The notes under the pieces are model-generated. The model saw only the letters and a program-made list of their open reading frames with translations, had not been told where the DNA came from and did no database searches. The translations under genes and the position numbers were made by a program. DNA of 64,000 bases, from contig LS999826.1 of NCBI GenBank assembly GCA_900537185.1, positions 1,006,672 to 1,070,671 on the forward strand, read 5' to 3'. Below are positions 1 through 7,833 of this stretch, piece after piece. The number at the start of each line of letters is the position of its first letter. Positions within the stretch are counted from its first letter, which is position 1. The stretch comes from Cytophagales bacterium Alg240-R148. Lineage in GTDB: Bacteria; Bacteroidota; Bacteroidia; Cytophagales; Cyclobacteriaceae.

Positions 1-1989
1 GCAGGTTCCTTGGTTTATATTGAAAATGCTGCTTTTCCAACGCCAAATGGGCTTTTGTTTGGGAATTCAAACTACCAACTTACAGACGCATCTGGATCAG
101 GAGAAATGAGGTTGGACAATGATGTTAACGATTTGGTAGGCTTGGCGCAACCAGAAGTTTGCGACAGTTTGGTAGGGGTTGTTGGTAGGTACCGTACAAC
201 ATTCCAATTATTGCCAAGACAGAAAACAGACATGCTCTGCGCAGAGGCATATGAGCCAGGAAGTGGCTCAGGAGACCTACCTAAAGATGAAACTTTGGAC
301 ATTACTACTTGGAATATAGAGTGGTTTGGTGATGCCAATAATGCGCCACCTGCAGGCAATCCCAACAGCGATTTGATTCAGAAAGACAGTGTGAAACAAA
401 TTTTGATGGAACTAGATGCTGATATCATAGCAGTTCAAGAAATCACGGATGTGGTATTATTCGATCAAATGATCCAAGAACTTCCAGGATATGCTTATAT
501 TTTATCGGAGGCGGTATCTTACCCGCAAGGGGAAGGTGAAAAGCAGCACGTTGGGTTTATTTACAAAACAGCAACGGTGGTGCCTCAACTCGATAAAAGC
601 AGGCCATTGTTGTCTTCCATTCACCCATATTACAACGGCGGAGATGATTCCTTTTTGAGTACTTACCCAGAAACGGATAAATCAAGGTTTTATGCTAGTG
701 GAAGATTGCCTTATTTACTTTCTGCAATTGTTGAAGTAAATGGTGTCAGCAAAGAAATGAGCTTCGTGGCTTTGCATGCGCGGGCCAATAGCAGCAACGG
801 GCCTCAAAGCAGGTACGATATGAGAAAGTACGATGTGGAAGTATTAAAAGACTCCTTAGATGCACATTATGCGGATCAAAATTTAGTTGTTTTGGGAGAT
901 TTCAACGATGATCTAGATGAAACAGTTGCAGATGTACCGGTTGCTGCATCAACCTATGAGGCATATGTTATGGATACAAGGCAGTATTTTGCTCCAACCC
1001 TTGCTCTTTCTAACGCTGGCTTTCGCTCGTATGTGTTCCGAGAGAATATGATTGACCACATTGTTCTATCCAACGAATTGCAAGAAGACTATATAGATTC
1101 GTCGGCCCAAGTAGGGTACCAGTTCTACAACAGCAGTTTTGCCAATACAACCTCCGATCATTTCCCTGTTTCCATAAGAATGTCCATGGTTCCAAAAGTG
1201 AATAACTTTGAAGCCAATGCAGTTGTATCTTTTGAGCAAGGGAAGAAAAAAAATGGAAGGGGCATTAGTTGGTGGCGTTCCAATCCGGATAAAGCCTTAG
1301 GACAACCTTATGAGAACCGCTATTATAATTTTGTAAGTCTTGGTTTCGGTGGTGCCATAACGGTTGAGTTATCAGATTATGCTTATGATTTACCAGGCGA
1401 TGATATTGCCATTTACGAATCAACTTTTTGGAGGTGGAACCTTCCTTGTAATTATTATCCTGAAACAGCGGAAGTATTTGCATCTGAAGATGGAGAAAAC
1501 TTTGTTGCACTAGGCAACACTTGTTTGAGTGGTACATTTGATTTGTCGGTAGGCAACCTTAAAAAAGCGAAATATATAAAAGTGGTGGACACCTCTAACA
1601 AAAAAAGATTTTGGGGGCATGCCGATGCTTTTGATTTGGATGCCATTACAAGTATTGGCAATCAAAATTCGAGCAATGGAAAAGTAGGAGGAGTAGAGTT
1701 TAGTAGCAATTTGGCTCCAAATGAAGAGTTTGATTATTCCATCCACGCTTATCCAAATCCTGTAGTGGATGTACTGAATATTGAGTTTTTCACAGAAGAA
1801 CAAATGGAATTAGAGGTGCAGGTATACGATGTGATGGGGGTGGTGCAATCGGTTGTTCAACTCAAAGCAGAAGCAGGAACGGCCTCTTTTGAAATTAATA
1901 TGGAGGCATTGCCTCCTGGTACTTATATAATTAAAATGAAAGACCAGAAAGGCATGGTTGCTACTACCCAGACTGTGGTTAAAATGTAA
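1..1989 (+). CDS. Secreted endonuclease/exonuclease/phosphatase-family protein with T9SS sorting domain (5' partial)
   Basis: The reading frame is open from base 1, so the N-terminus lies outside the window; the first in-frame TTG at 10 is not a credible start. The first ~80 visible residues resemble an OB-fold nucleic-acid-binding segment. An endonuclease/exonuclease/phosphatase domain follows: TWNIEWFGD (~103-111), AVQEITD (~143-149), VVLGDFND (~296-303) and SDHFPV (~386-391), the usual metal and catalytic motifs. A beta-rich region follows. The last ~75 residues, starting at YPNPVVD and ending in TVVKM, form a type-A T9SS C-terminal sorting domain. Inferred role: surface-attached or released DNase or phosphodiesterase. 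The fold is clear, but the substrate cannot be told from the sequence. Confidence 0.85.
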   Translation, partial: AGSLVYIENAAFPTPNGLLFGNSNYQLTDASGSGEMRLDNDVNDLVGLAQPEVCDSLVGVVGRYRTTFQLLPRQKTDMLCAEAYEPGSGSGDLPKDETLDITTWNIEWFGDANNAPPAGNPNSDLIQKDSVKQILMELDADIIAVQEITDVVLFDQMIQELPGYAYILSEAVSYPQGEGEKQHVGFIYKTATVVPQLDKSRPLLSSIHPYYNGGDDSFLSTYPETDKSRFYASGRLPYLLSAIVEVNGVSKEMSFVALHARANSSNGPQSRYDMRKYDVEVLKDSLDAHYADQNLVVLGDFNDDLDETVADVPVAASTYEAYVMDTRQYFAPTLALSNAGFRSYVFRENMIDHIVLSNELQEDYIDSSAQVGYQFYNSSFANTTSDHFPVSIRMSMVPKVNNFEANAVVSFEQGKKKNGRGISWWRSNPDKALGQPYENRYYNFVSLGFGGAITVELSDYAYDLPGDDIAIYESTFWRWNLPCNYYPETAEVFASEDGENFVALGNTCLSGTFDLSVGNLKKAKYIKVVDTSNKKRFWGHADAFDLDAITSIGNQNSSNGKVGGVEFSSNLAPNEEFDYSIHAYPNPVVDVLNIEFFTEEQMELEVQVYDVMGVVQSVVQLKAEAGTASFEINMEALPPGTYIIKMKDQKGMVATTQTVVKM

Positions 1990-2015
1990 CATAAAAAAAT
2001 AAAATTTTAATAATT

Positions 2016-2043
2016 AAAAGGCCTGTTTAACAGGCCTTTTTTT
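2016..2043 (+). terminator. Intrinsic terminator after the secreted nuclease gene
   Basis: Perfect 10-bp stem AAAAGGCCTG / CAGGCCTTTT with a TTTAA loop, running into a T tract. It lies 27 bases after the stop codon. Confidence 0.85.
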
Positions 2044-2053
2044 ATTTTTGTCC

Positions 2054-2623
2054 ATGTACCTACGGAAAAATCATTTATTAATATTACTAACATTATTGGC
2101 CGTTTGGGGCGCATTGCATACCGCCCTTATAACCATAGATGGCTTGACTGATGAGATGGAGCCAGCGGAGGTGGCGGTAATACTCGGCAATAAGGTAAAC
2201 GAAGACGGCTCCTTGTCTCCCAGGCTTATAGGTAGGGTGGAAACTGGGTTGCAATTATACGAGGATGGTTTGGTCGAAAAACTAATGGTAAGTGGAGGTT
2301 ATGGAAAAGAAAAGCAATACGAAGGTACCAAAATGGCCGAATACCTAATGCGCCGTGGCGTTCCGGAAAAAGCACTAATAATAGATGATGCAGGCAACAA
2401 TACCATGCAAACGGCGGTGAATTATGCTAAGTTGGAGTTGGATATGGGTAGTGTAATAGTGGTATCTCAATTCCACCATATTAGTAGGACCAAACTAGCT
2501 TTTAAAAAAGTTGGGCTAGGAAAAGTTCGGGGCGTACACGCAGATTTTTACGAATGGCGCGATTTTTATTCTGTTTTTAGAGAAATTCCGGCTTATTATG
2601 CTTATTTAATAAAACAACCATGA
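2054..2623 (+). CDS. SanA/ElyC/YdcF-type DUF218 envelope protein
   Basis: 189 residues from the ATG at 2054; a TTG six bases upstream is the only longer option. An N-terminal hydrophobic segment (LLILLTLLAVWGALHTALI) is an uncleaved anchor or signal. The rest matches the DUF218 fold: VILGNKV, SPRLIGRVETGLQLY, LMVSGGYG, AEYLMRRGVP, NNTMQTAVN and VSQFHHISR. SanA/ElyC proteins are linked to envelope-barrier and peptidoglycan-precursor (lipid carrier) maintenance. The stop overlaps the next start as ATGA, so it is translationally coupled to an undecaprenol/diacylglycerol kinase, which supports a lipid-carrier or cell-wall role. The exact reaction is unknown. Confidence 0.8.
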   Translation: MYLRKNHLLILLTLLAVWGALHTALITIDGLTDEMEPAEVAVILGNKVNEDGSLSPRLIGRVETGLQLYEDGLVEKLMVSGGYGKEKQYEGTKMAEYLMRRGVPEKALIIDDAGNNTMQTAVNYAKLELDMGSVIVVSQFHHISRTKLAFKKVGLGKVRGVHADFYEWRDFYSVFREIPAYYAYLIKQP

Positions 2624-3000
2624 AAAAAAGTTCCTTCTCTTTAAAAGATAGAGCCAAAAGCTTTGAGTATGCCTTGAATGGGCTTAAAGTACTGGTGGAT
2701 TTGGAGCACAATGCCCGAATTCATTTGGTAGCTGCTCTGGGATCCATCGCTTTGGGTTGGTTTTTGGAAATCAATTTATTGGAATGGGCTGTATTGGTGT
2801 TGTGTATTGCGTTGGTAATAGGAGCGGAACTATTCAACTCGGCAATTGAACACACTTGTAATGCAATAACCCTGGATAGGCACCCCAAAATTAAATTGGC
2901 AAAAGACCTTGCAGCGGCCGGCGTATTGATTTTTTCGATAGCGGCAATGGTTGTGGGAGGTTTGTTATTTGTTCCAAAAATAGCAGCATTGTTGCATTAA
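2620..3000 (+). CDS. dgkA: Diacylglycerol/undecaprenol kinase
   Basis: A 126-residue integral membrane kinase of the DgkA family, the usual length. Visible features are the amphipathic N-terminus (RAKSFEYALNGLKVL), EHNARIHL, three hydrophobic helices, the catalytic ELFNSAIE segment (residues ~69-76) and KLAKDLAAAGVLI (~91-103). It phosphorylates a membrane lipid with ATP; in Gram-positive relatives the substrate is undecaprenol, in E. coli diacylglycerol, and sequence alone does not decide. It overlaps the upstream DUF218 gene by four bases. Confidence 0.9.
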   Translation: MKKSSFSLKDRAKSFEYALNGLKVLVDLEHNARIHLVAALGSIALGWFLEINLLEWAVLVLCIALVIGAELFNSAIEHTCNAITLDRHPKIKLAKDLAAAGVLIFSIAAMVVGGLLFVPKIAALLH

Positions 3001-3021
3001 AAATCACTTTATTTCTTTTTA

Positions 3022-3042
3022 CCTACCAGATCATTTGGTAGG
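3022..3042. promoter_or_regulatory. Inverted repeat, candidate ArsR operator
   Basis: Perfect 7-bp inverted repeat CCTACCA-N7-TGGTAGG, overlapping the proposed -33 element (TTTG, 3034-3037) of the arsR promoter. No T tract follows, so it is not a terminator. Position and symmetry suit a dimeric winged-helix repressor, presumably the ArsR encoded just downstream (autoregulation). This is inferred, not a match to a known consensus. Confidence 0.5.
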
Positions 3043-3065
3043 CGGGTATATTAATCGTAATATTG
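3034..3065 (+). promoter_or_regulatory. Candidate promoter of the arsR operon
   Basis: Bacteroidota-type promoter: -33 TTTG (3034-3037), 20-base spacer, -7 TAATATTG (3058-3065; one mismatch to TAnnTTTG). Transcription would start near 3072, leaving a ~15-base leader before the ATG at 3087. Confidence 0.5.
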
Positions 3066-3086
3066 CGATGTAATAAAAGGAAACTT

Positions 3087-3419
3087 ATGGGGGCTACAAA
3101 ATCAGAGAAGTTTACGGAAAAGCAAAATGAGTTGGCTGGTTTAGCAAAAGTATTGGGACATCCTGCTAGAATAGCCATTTTACAATTTATTATGAAACAA
3201 AACAGTTGTGTTTGTGGCGATATAGTTGGTGCAATAGGCTTAGCACAAGCTACTGTTTCTCAGCACCTGAAAGAACTTAAATTACAAGGTCTTATAAAAG
3301 GAGATATTGAAGGGACAAGCGTATGTTATTGCATCAACGAATCCTTATGGAACAAGGCAAAAGACCTATTTGATGGTCTGTTTGAAGAGAATATTAATTG
3401 CGGCGATAATTGCTGTTAA
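3087..3419 (+). CDS. arsR: ArsR/SmtB-family metalloregulator
   Basis: 110 residues from the ATG at 3087 (AAAGGAAA lies just upstream); the longer TTG start at 3063 would overlap the promoter. Winged-helix repressor: LAKVLGHPARIAIL, the metal-site motif SCVCGDI (like ELCVCDL in ArsR), recognition helix QATVSQHLKELK, and wing GDIEGTSVCYCI. The tail NCGDNCC adds cysteines. ArsR proteins leave DNA when As(III)/Sb(III) binds cysteines. It leads an operon with a VOC-fold ArsI/CadI-like protein and an ArsC-like protein, supporting arsenic sensing. No arsenite permease is next to it. Confidence 0.85.
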   Translation: MGATKSEKFTEKQNELAGLAKVLGHPARIAILQFIMKQNSCVCGDIVGAIGLAQATVSQHLKELKLQGLIKGDIEGTSVCYCINESLWNKAKDLFDGLFEENINCGDNCC

Positions 3420-3431
3420 AAACAAAAGAAT

Positions 3432-3944
3432 ATGAGTGATTTTCCAAGAATGCATGTGTCGCTTTACGTAAGCAACCTAGCAGCAACAGTAAACTTTTAC
3501 ACCAATTTTTTTGGCCAACCCGCGGATAAAATTAAAGACCGCTATGCCAAATATGTATTGGATCAACCTGCACTGGTAATTTCATTTATCGAAAATGCCG
3601 AGCGGGTGCATGCCAATTTTGGTCATTTGGGCTTTCAGGTTGCCACTAAAGAAGAAATGGAAGCGCGTTTGAAAGTTGCCCGAGAGCAAAACTTAGTATC
3701 CAAAGAAGAAATTGGTACCGCGTGTTGTTATGCGATTCAGGACAAGTTTTGGGTGAACGATCCAGATGGCACCCAATGGGAAGTATATTATTTTCACGAA
3801 GATGTTGAGTTCAACGACCCCCTGTATACAGAACAAGACTCCGCTGCTTGTTGTATGCCGGAGCAAATAGAAGAAAAGGCAGAAGAAAAAATGAAACTTA
3901 CCGAAATAAACAACGAATGTACACCAGGTAGTGGGTGTTGTTAA
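3432..3944 (+). CDS. ArsI/CadI-like VOC-fold (glyoxalase-superfamily) metal-resistance protein
   Basis: 170 residues. The first ~135 form a vicinal-oxygen-chelate fold starting MHVSLYVSNLAATVNFY. Candidate iron ligands are the His near the N-terminus, the His in FGHLGFQV and the Glu in QWEVYYF. The vicinal cysteine pair C98-C99 in TACCYAI matches the organoarsenical-binding pair of ArsI C-As lyases; the related CadI family is cadmium-induced. A cysteine-rich tail (AACCMPE ... GSGCC) may bind or hand on thiophilic metal. It sits 12 bases after arsR. ArsI-type C-As bond cleavage is possible, but CadI-type binding cannot be excluded. Confidence 0.75.
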   Translation: MSDFPRMHVSLYVSNLAATVNFYTNFFGQPADKIKDRYAKYVLDQPALVISFIENAERVHANFGHLGFQVATKEEMEARLKVAREQNLVSKEEIGTACCYAIQDKFWVNDPDGTQWEVYYFHEDVEFNDPLYTEQDSAACCMPEQIEEKAEEKMKLTEINNECTPGSGCC

Positions 3945-3948
3945 TCCT

Positions 3949-4575
3949 ATGAATATGTTCAATACAAAAGTAAGCAGTTTAATCAGCAAACTAGAAGGGC
4001 AACAAGATGCCATTCCTTCCGAAAGAAAAGAGGCGCTTAAATTACTATCCGATAAAGTAAAGGAGATGTTGGAAGAATTGGGGTCAGCCCAATTTACTAT
4101 TATTTGTACCCACAACTCACGGCGAAGCCAGTTGGGTCAATTATGGATAAAAGTTGCAGCAATGCACTATGGCATAGACAATGTATACACTTTTTCGGGA
4201 GGGACGGAAAGCACAGCTTTCAACCATAGAATGGTGGATGCTATTGCAAGGGCTGGTTTTGATATAGATAGTATTAGTGGAGGAGACAACCCTAAATATA
4301 AAATAGACTTCGGAGCCAACGACCCGTCTTTGGATATACTTTATTCTAAAAAATTTGATGAAAGTTACAACCCACAAAAAAATTATATAGCCATCATGGT
4401 ATGTGATAGTGCCAATGAGGCTTGTCCTTTTGTTCCCGGTTGTTGGGCGCGATTTCCAATGATGTACTCCGACCCAAAAGCTTTTGATGGTACCGATTTA
4501 GAAGCATCCAAATATTCAGAAAGGTTAGAAGAAATTGGCAGGGACATGCTCTACATGATGTCGTTGCTTGGATAG
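3949..4575 (+). CDS. ArsC-like low-molecular-weight phosphatase-fold protein
   Basis: 208 residues from the ATG at 3949, four bases after the preceding stop; a GTG at 3931 would overlap that gene. It has a phosphatase-loop CX5R motif CTHNSRRS (Cys ~53). Thioredoxin-coupled ArsC enzymes have CTGNSCRS, so the second catalytic cysteine is Arg here. A downstream pair C-x6-C in VCDSANEACPFVPG resembles the Cys82/Cys89 relay of that ArsC class. An N-terminal extension of ~45 residues is longer than in ArsC. Operon context suggests arsenate reduction or a related thiol-phosphatase reaction; the changed loop makes the mechanism uncertain. Confidence 0.7.
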   Translation: MNMFNTKVSSLISKLEGQQDAIPSERKEALKLLSDKVKEMLEELGSAQFTIICTHNSRRSQLGQLWIKVAAMHYGIDNVYTFSGGTESTAFNHRMVDAIARAGFDIDSISGGDNPKYKIDFGANDPSLDILYSKKFDESYNPQKNYIAIMVCDSANEACPFVPGCWARFPMMYSDPKAFDGTDLEASKYSERLEEIGRDMLYMMSLLG

Positions 4576-4625
4576 TGCGCAAGTTTTAATAAAATCATTT
4601 AAATTTGCTGTATCTATAAGAAAGT

Positions 4626-5360
4626 ATGAGTACAGAACAAAAGGTCCGGATCAATAAATACCTCAGTGAAGTTGGTTACTGTTCCCGAAGGGCAGCAGAT
4701 AAGTTAATTGATCAAAAAAGAGTAACAATAAATGGGGAAGTACCTGAGATGGGTACTAAAATTGGACCAGAAGATACCGTGCGAGTGGATGGCGAGTTGA
4801 TTTCGGAACCCAAAGACCAACCCGTTTATCTGGCTTTTAACAAACCCATCGGGATCGTATGCACCACGGATACGCAAGTCGAAAAAAACAACATAATTGA
4901 TTTTATCAATTTCCCAAAAAGGATTTTTCCAATAGGTCGGCTGGACAAACCAAGTGAAGGACTGATATTCTTAACCAGTGATGGCGATATTGTAAATAAA
5001 ATTCTAAGGGCACGCAACAACCATGAAAAAGAATATGTGGTGACGGTAAATAAAATTATCACGGATAAGTTTATCAAAAAGATGGCCAGTGGTATTCCTA
5101 TTTTGGACACGGTTACTCGGAAGTGCGAAGTTTACAAGGTGAGCGATTATGTCTTTAAGATTATTTTGACACAAGGCTTAAACCGGCAGATTAGAAGGAT
5201 GTGTGCTTATTTGGACTATGATGTTAGGAAGCTCAAACGAACCAGAATCATGAATGTAGAATTAGATTTGCCTGTCGGGAAATGGAGGCATTTAAAACCA
5301 GCTGAATTGAAAGAAATCAATAGGTTGGTGGAGGATTCAACAAAAACACACGATGCATAA
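4626..5360 (+). CDS. rluF: 23S rRNA pseudouridine synthase, RluF type
   Basis: 244 residues. An N-terminal S4 RNA-binding domain (INKYLSEVGYCSRRAADKLI ... VTINGE) is followed by a RsuA/RluB-type catalytic domain with the catalytic Asp in GRLDKPSEGLIFLT and the C-terminal motif GLNRQIRRMC. The segments NKILRARNNHEKEY and KLKRTRIMNV are characteristic of RluF rather than RluB/RluE. It isomerises uridine in 23S rRNA (U2604 in E. coli). A TAAATTTG motif at 4600-4607 is a possible -7 element. It stands alone and ends at a strong terminator. Confidence 0.85.
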   Translation: MSTEQKVRINKYLSEVGYCSRRAADKLIDQKRVTINGEVPEMGTKIGPEDTVRVDGELISEPKDQPVYLAFNKPIGIVCTTDTQVEKNNIIDFINFPKRIFPIGRLDKPSEGLIFLTSDGDIVNKILRARNNHEKEYVVTVNKIITDKFIKKMASGIPILDTVTRKCEVYKVSDYVFKIILTQGLNRQIRRMCAYLDYDVRKLKRTRIMNVELDLPVGKWRHLKPAELKEINRLVEDSTKTHDA

Positions 5361-5390
5361 AAAAGGCCAGTCAACAGACTGGCCTTTTTT
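5361..5390. terminator. Bidirectional intrinsic terminator
   Basis: Stem AAAAAGGCCAGTC / GACTGGCCTTTTT with an AACA loop and A/T tracts on both sides. It serves rluF on the plus strand and the convergent thioredoxin-like gene on the minus strand. Confidence 0.9.
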
Positions 5391-5410
5391 AGTATATTTT
5401 TTTGATTTTT

Positions 5411-6778
5411 TTAAGGTAGGATGCCTTCTAAGGAAAGAATCTGGGCCTTTATTTTTCCACTTGGTCGTGCCGCATTGGAAGTAATAATCTTACCTTCTCT
5501 GTCGATTAATATAAATCTCGGAATCCCTCTGACAGAATAGTCCTGAATGATTTTTGCATCCCAACCTCCCGCGTAGAGTTGGATGCCCTTCATTTCTTTA
5601 TTTTCAACCATTTTTCTCCAAGCTGCTTCGTTGTCATCAATTGAAATACTGACAAATTTTATTTTTTGGTCTTTAAACTCCTCTTGTAAAGCTTCTAAAA
5701 ATGGCAGTTCTGTTCTGCAAGGGCCGCACCAAGTAGCCCACAAATCGATATATACATAGTTGCCTTTTAAATCAGCTAAAGAAATTGCTTTGCCTTCTAT
5801 GTTCTTATAGGAGAAGGAAGGTGCAGGTTGTCCTTTGCTTACTTTGTTAAGGCTCTGGTATTTGGATTCCAGTAAATCGACTTTGTGCTGCTCACCGCCA
5901 TTTTCTTTGTACAATGTTATAATAGGTGCGGCATTTTCGGCACCAAAATTTTGTAGGTGAAATTGGGCATAAGTAAAAAGAAGGTGTGCTTTTACTTCTT
6001 GGTTTTGAACGAGCTTAACCACTTCATTGGTAATTACTTTTGTATAAGTATCAGGATCAAAAAGTTCTATTTTCTGGGCGAAATATTGTTCTAAAAGCTC
6101 TGTGTATACCGGTATTTGCAAATCTTCTGCCTGGTTGAGGTTCAAATCCACTAAGATTTCTTCCGGCCCCACTGTAGCCTTAAAAGTTTTGTCTTTAGAA
6201 AAATAGGCATGATAGGGTTCAAACTTGGAGCGCATGCTCATAATTTCGTACCCGACTTTTCTTTTCTCAGCTCCATTGAACTGGGTATGGGTGCTGATAG
6301 CTTCTTGGTTGTTTTTATAGTACTGGGTTAGAGCTTTTTCTAATTTATTGACTCCTTCATTGAAGGCAGCTTCTTCTAATTTGTATATGGCATAAGCATC
6401 CATTCCAATGGTTTGTTCTTTCAAAAGGAACAAACCAGCCAAATAATTGTTGGGCGCAGCACCGGAGCCGCTATATTGAATACTTTCATCAAATTGATCG
6501 GCATCTATTTTTATTTGTACGGAGGTACCTGGGATGAAGTACATTGCGGAAGATTCTTTTCCATGTGCAAAGGCTCCATATGCAGCTTCTGATAAATCAA
6601 AAGTGATGGTGAATGCTCCGGTTCCGTCAAGAGCGCATTTTTTAACACCACTTGGTGTTCTGAACGCTACAGCATTGCCTTTAGGGTTGTTAACATTGCC
6701 AGAAATAGTAATGGAAGAGGCCATGCTTTCGCCTACCATGGCACTAAAAGAGAGGAGGAAAAAAAGTAAATGTTTCAT
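5411..6778 (-). CDS. Secreted TlpA/ResA-like thioredoxin-domain protein
   Basis: 455 residues with an N-terminal signal peptide (LLFFLLSFSAMVGESMA). Residues ~20-310 are a beta-then-helical region typical of Bacteroidota DUF4369-type thioredoxin proteins. The C-terminal ~145 residues are an AhpC/TSA-TlpA fold: PAPSFSYKNIEGK, LWATWCGPCRTELP with the CxxC redox pair (~349-353), and the cis-proline loop RGIPRFILID. It likely reduces or exchanges disulfides in periplasmic or surface proteins. It is monocistronic between two strong hairpins. The substrate cannot be identified. Confidence 0.8.
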   Translation of the reverse strand: MKHLLFFLLSFSAMVGESMASSITISGNVNNPKGNAVAFRTPSGVKKCALDGTGAFTITFDLSEAAYGAFAHGKESSAMYFIPGTSVQIKIDADQFDESIQYSGSGAAPNNYLAGLFLLKEQTIGMDAYAIYKLEEAAFNEGVNKLEKALTQYYKNNQEAISTHTQFNGAEKRKVGYEIMSMRSKFEPYHAYFSKDKTFKATVGPEEILVDLNLNQAEDLQIPVYTELLEQYFAQKIELFDPDTYTKVITNEVVKLVQNQEVKAHLLFTYAQFHLQNFGAENAAPIITLYKENGGEQHKVDLLESKYQSLNKVSKGQPAPSFSYKNIEGKAISLADLKGNYVYIDLWATWCGPCRTELPFLEALQEEFKDQKIKFVSISIDDNEAAWRKMVENKEMKGIQLYAGGWDAKIIQDYSVRGIPRFILIDREGKIITSNAARPSGKIKAQILSLEGILP

Positions 6779-6830
6779 ATCGTTGCCGTTTATTATTTAA
6801 GAAAATTAACAGATTAATAAACAGTAAGCA

Positions 6831-6865
6831 AAAAAAATACCGAAACGAGCCGTTTCGGTATTTTT
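6831..6865 (-). terminator. Intrinsic terminator downstream of the MscS gene
   Basis: 13-bp stem AAATACCGAAACG / CGTTTCGGTATTT with an AGC loop; read on the minus strand it is followed by a T tract. It separates the MscS gene from the downstream thioredoxin-like gene. Confidence 0.85.
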
Positions 6866-6874
6866 AGGTAAGTT

Positions 6875-7687
6875 TTATTTTTCTGTATACAGGTGTACGT
6901 CTCTTTGTGGATATGGAATGGAGATACCTTCTTCATCAAAAGTAAGTTTAACTTTTTCATGCATGTCAAAAAACACACCCCAATAATCTTCTGATTTTAC
7001 CCATACACGAACCGTGAAGTTCACGGAGTTGTCTGCCAATTCTCCAATGGCAACAAATGCTTCTGGGTCTTTTAAAATTCGTTGGTCGGCAGCAATTATT
7101 GCATGAAGTACCTCTTTTGTTTTCTTGATGTCATCGTCGTACCCTATTCCAAAAACCATGTCTACCCTTCTAGTGGCTTCTTTAGAATAATTAATGAGCG
7201 AACTAGTCGAAAGGCCGCCATTTGGAAGGATCACTACCTTATTGTCTGGTGTGTTTAAAATAGTATTAAATATTTGAATTTCCTTAACCTTGCCTATATA
7301 GCCTTGTGCTTCAATGACATCTCCAGAAACAAAAGGTTTGAAGGTTAATATCATTACGCCTCCGGCAAAATTTTGTAAAGTTCCAGACAATGCCATTCCA
7401 ACGGCCAAAGATGCTGCACCTAAAATGGCAACAAAAGAGGTCATCTCCACTCCAACCATGCTCATAACACTGATTACTAGCAGTACTTTTAATATGGTAT
7501 TGAATAAAGACCCAAGAAATGGGGCAAGAGAAGGGTCCATTTTCTTTCTGTTGAGTAGACCTTTGAAGCCTTTAGTGGCTATTTTTACTACCCAAAGCCC
7601 TAAGATTAACAACAGCAATGCTGCTGCTAACTTGGGTGCGTATTCCAAGGCCAATTTTTGAATCTGATTTAAATTAATGTTCTCCAT
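6875..7687 (-). CDS. MscS-family small mechanosensitive channel
   Basis: 270 residues, close to E. coli MscS. Two N-terminal hydrophobic helices precede the pore-lining helix GAASLAVGMALSGTLQNFAGG, with the Gly/Ala packing pattern of MscS TM3. The beta domain follows (VSGDVIEAQGYIGKVKEI, NTPDNKVVILPNG) and then the alpha-beta C-terminal domain (TVRVWVKSEDYW). It opens under membrane tension to release osmolytes after hypo-osmotic shock. It is divergent from thyA and has its own terminator. Confidence 0.92.
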   Translation of the reverse strand: MENINLNQIQKLALEYAPKLAAALLLLILGLWVVKIATKGFKGLLNRKKMDPSLAPFLGSLFNTILKVLLVISVMSMVGVEMTSFVAILGAASLAVGMALSGTLQNFAGGVMILTFKPFVSGDVIEAQGYIGKVKEIQIFNTILNTPDNKVVILPNGGLSTSSLINYSKEATRRVDMVFGIGYDDDIKKTKEVLHAIIAADQRILKDPEAFVAIGELADNSVNFTVRVWVKSEDYWGVFFDMHEKVKLTFDEEGISIPYPQRDVHLYTEK

Positions 7688-7833
7688 TACTTCTTGTAAT
7701 TAGTTGCGTTTTAGTTGATTGTATAAAAGTATAGTCATTTTTCCACTCTGCCAATTCTCCTTGTCAAAAAAATGTGCAAAATCCTCTATACAATTCATTT
7801 ATTACTCTTAATTTTAAAGCCAAATTGATCATT

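Noticed and set aside
2043..2050. TATTTTTG motif directly before the DUF218 gene
   Set aside because: Formed by the terminator's T tract and only four bases from the ATG, so the start of transcription would fall inside the gene.
3693..4115. 140-codon minus-strand frame over the arsenic operon
   Set aside because: Opposite clear ArsI-like and ArsC-like coding sequence; no family resemblance.
7772..7828. 18-codon Leu-rich frame just before thyA (leader peptide?)
   Set aside because: No terminator or alternative hairpin lies between it and thyA, and Leu has no link to thymidylate synthesis.
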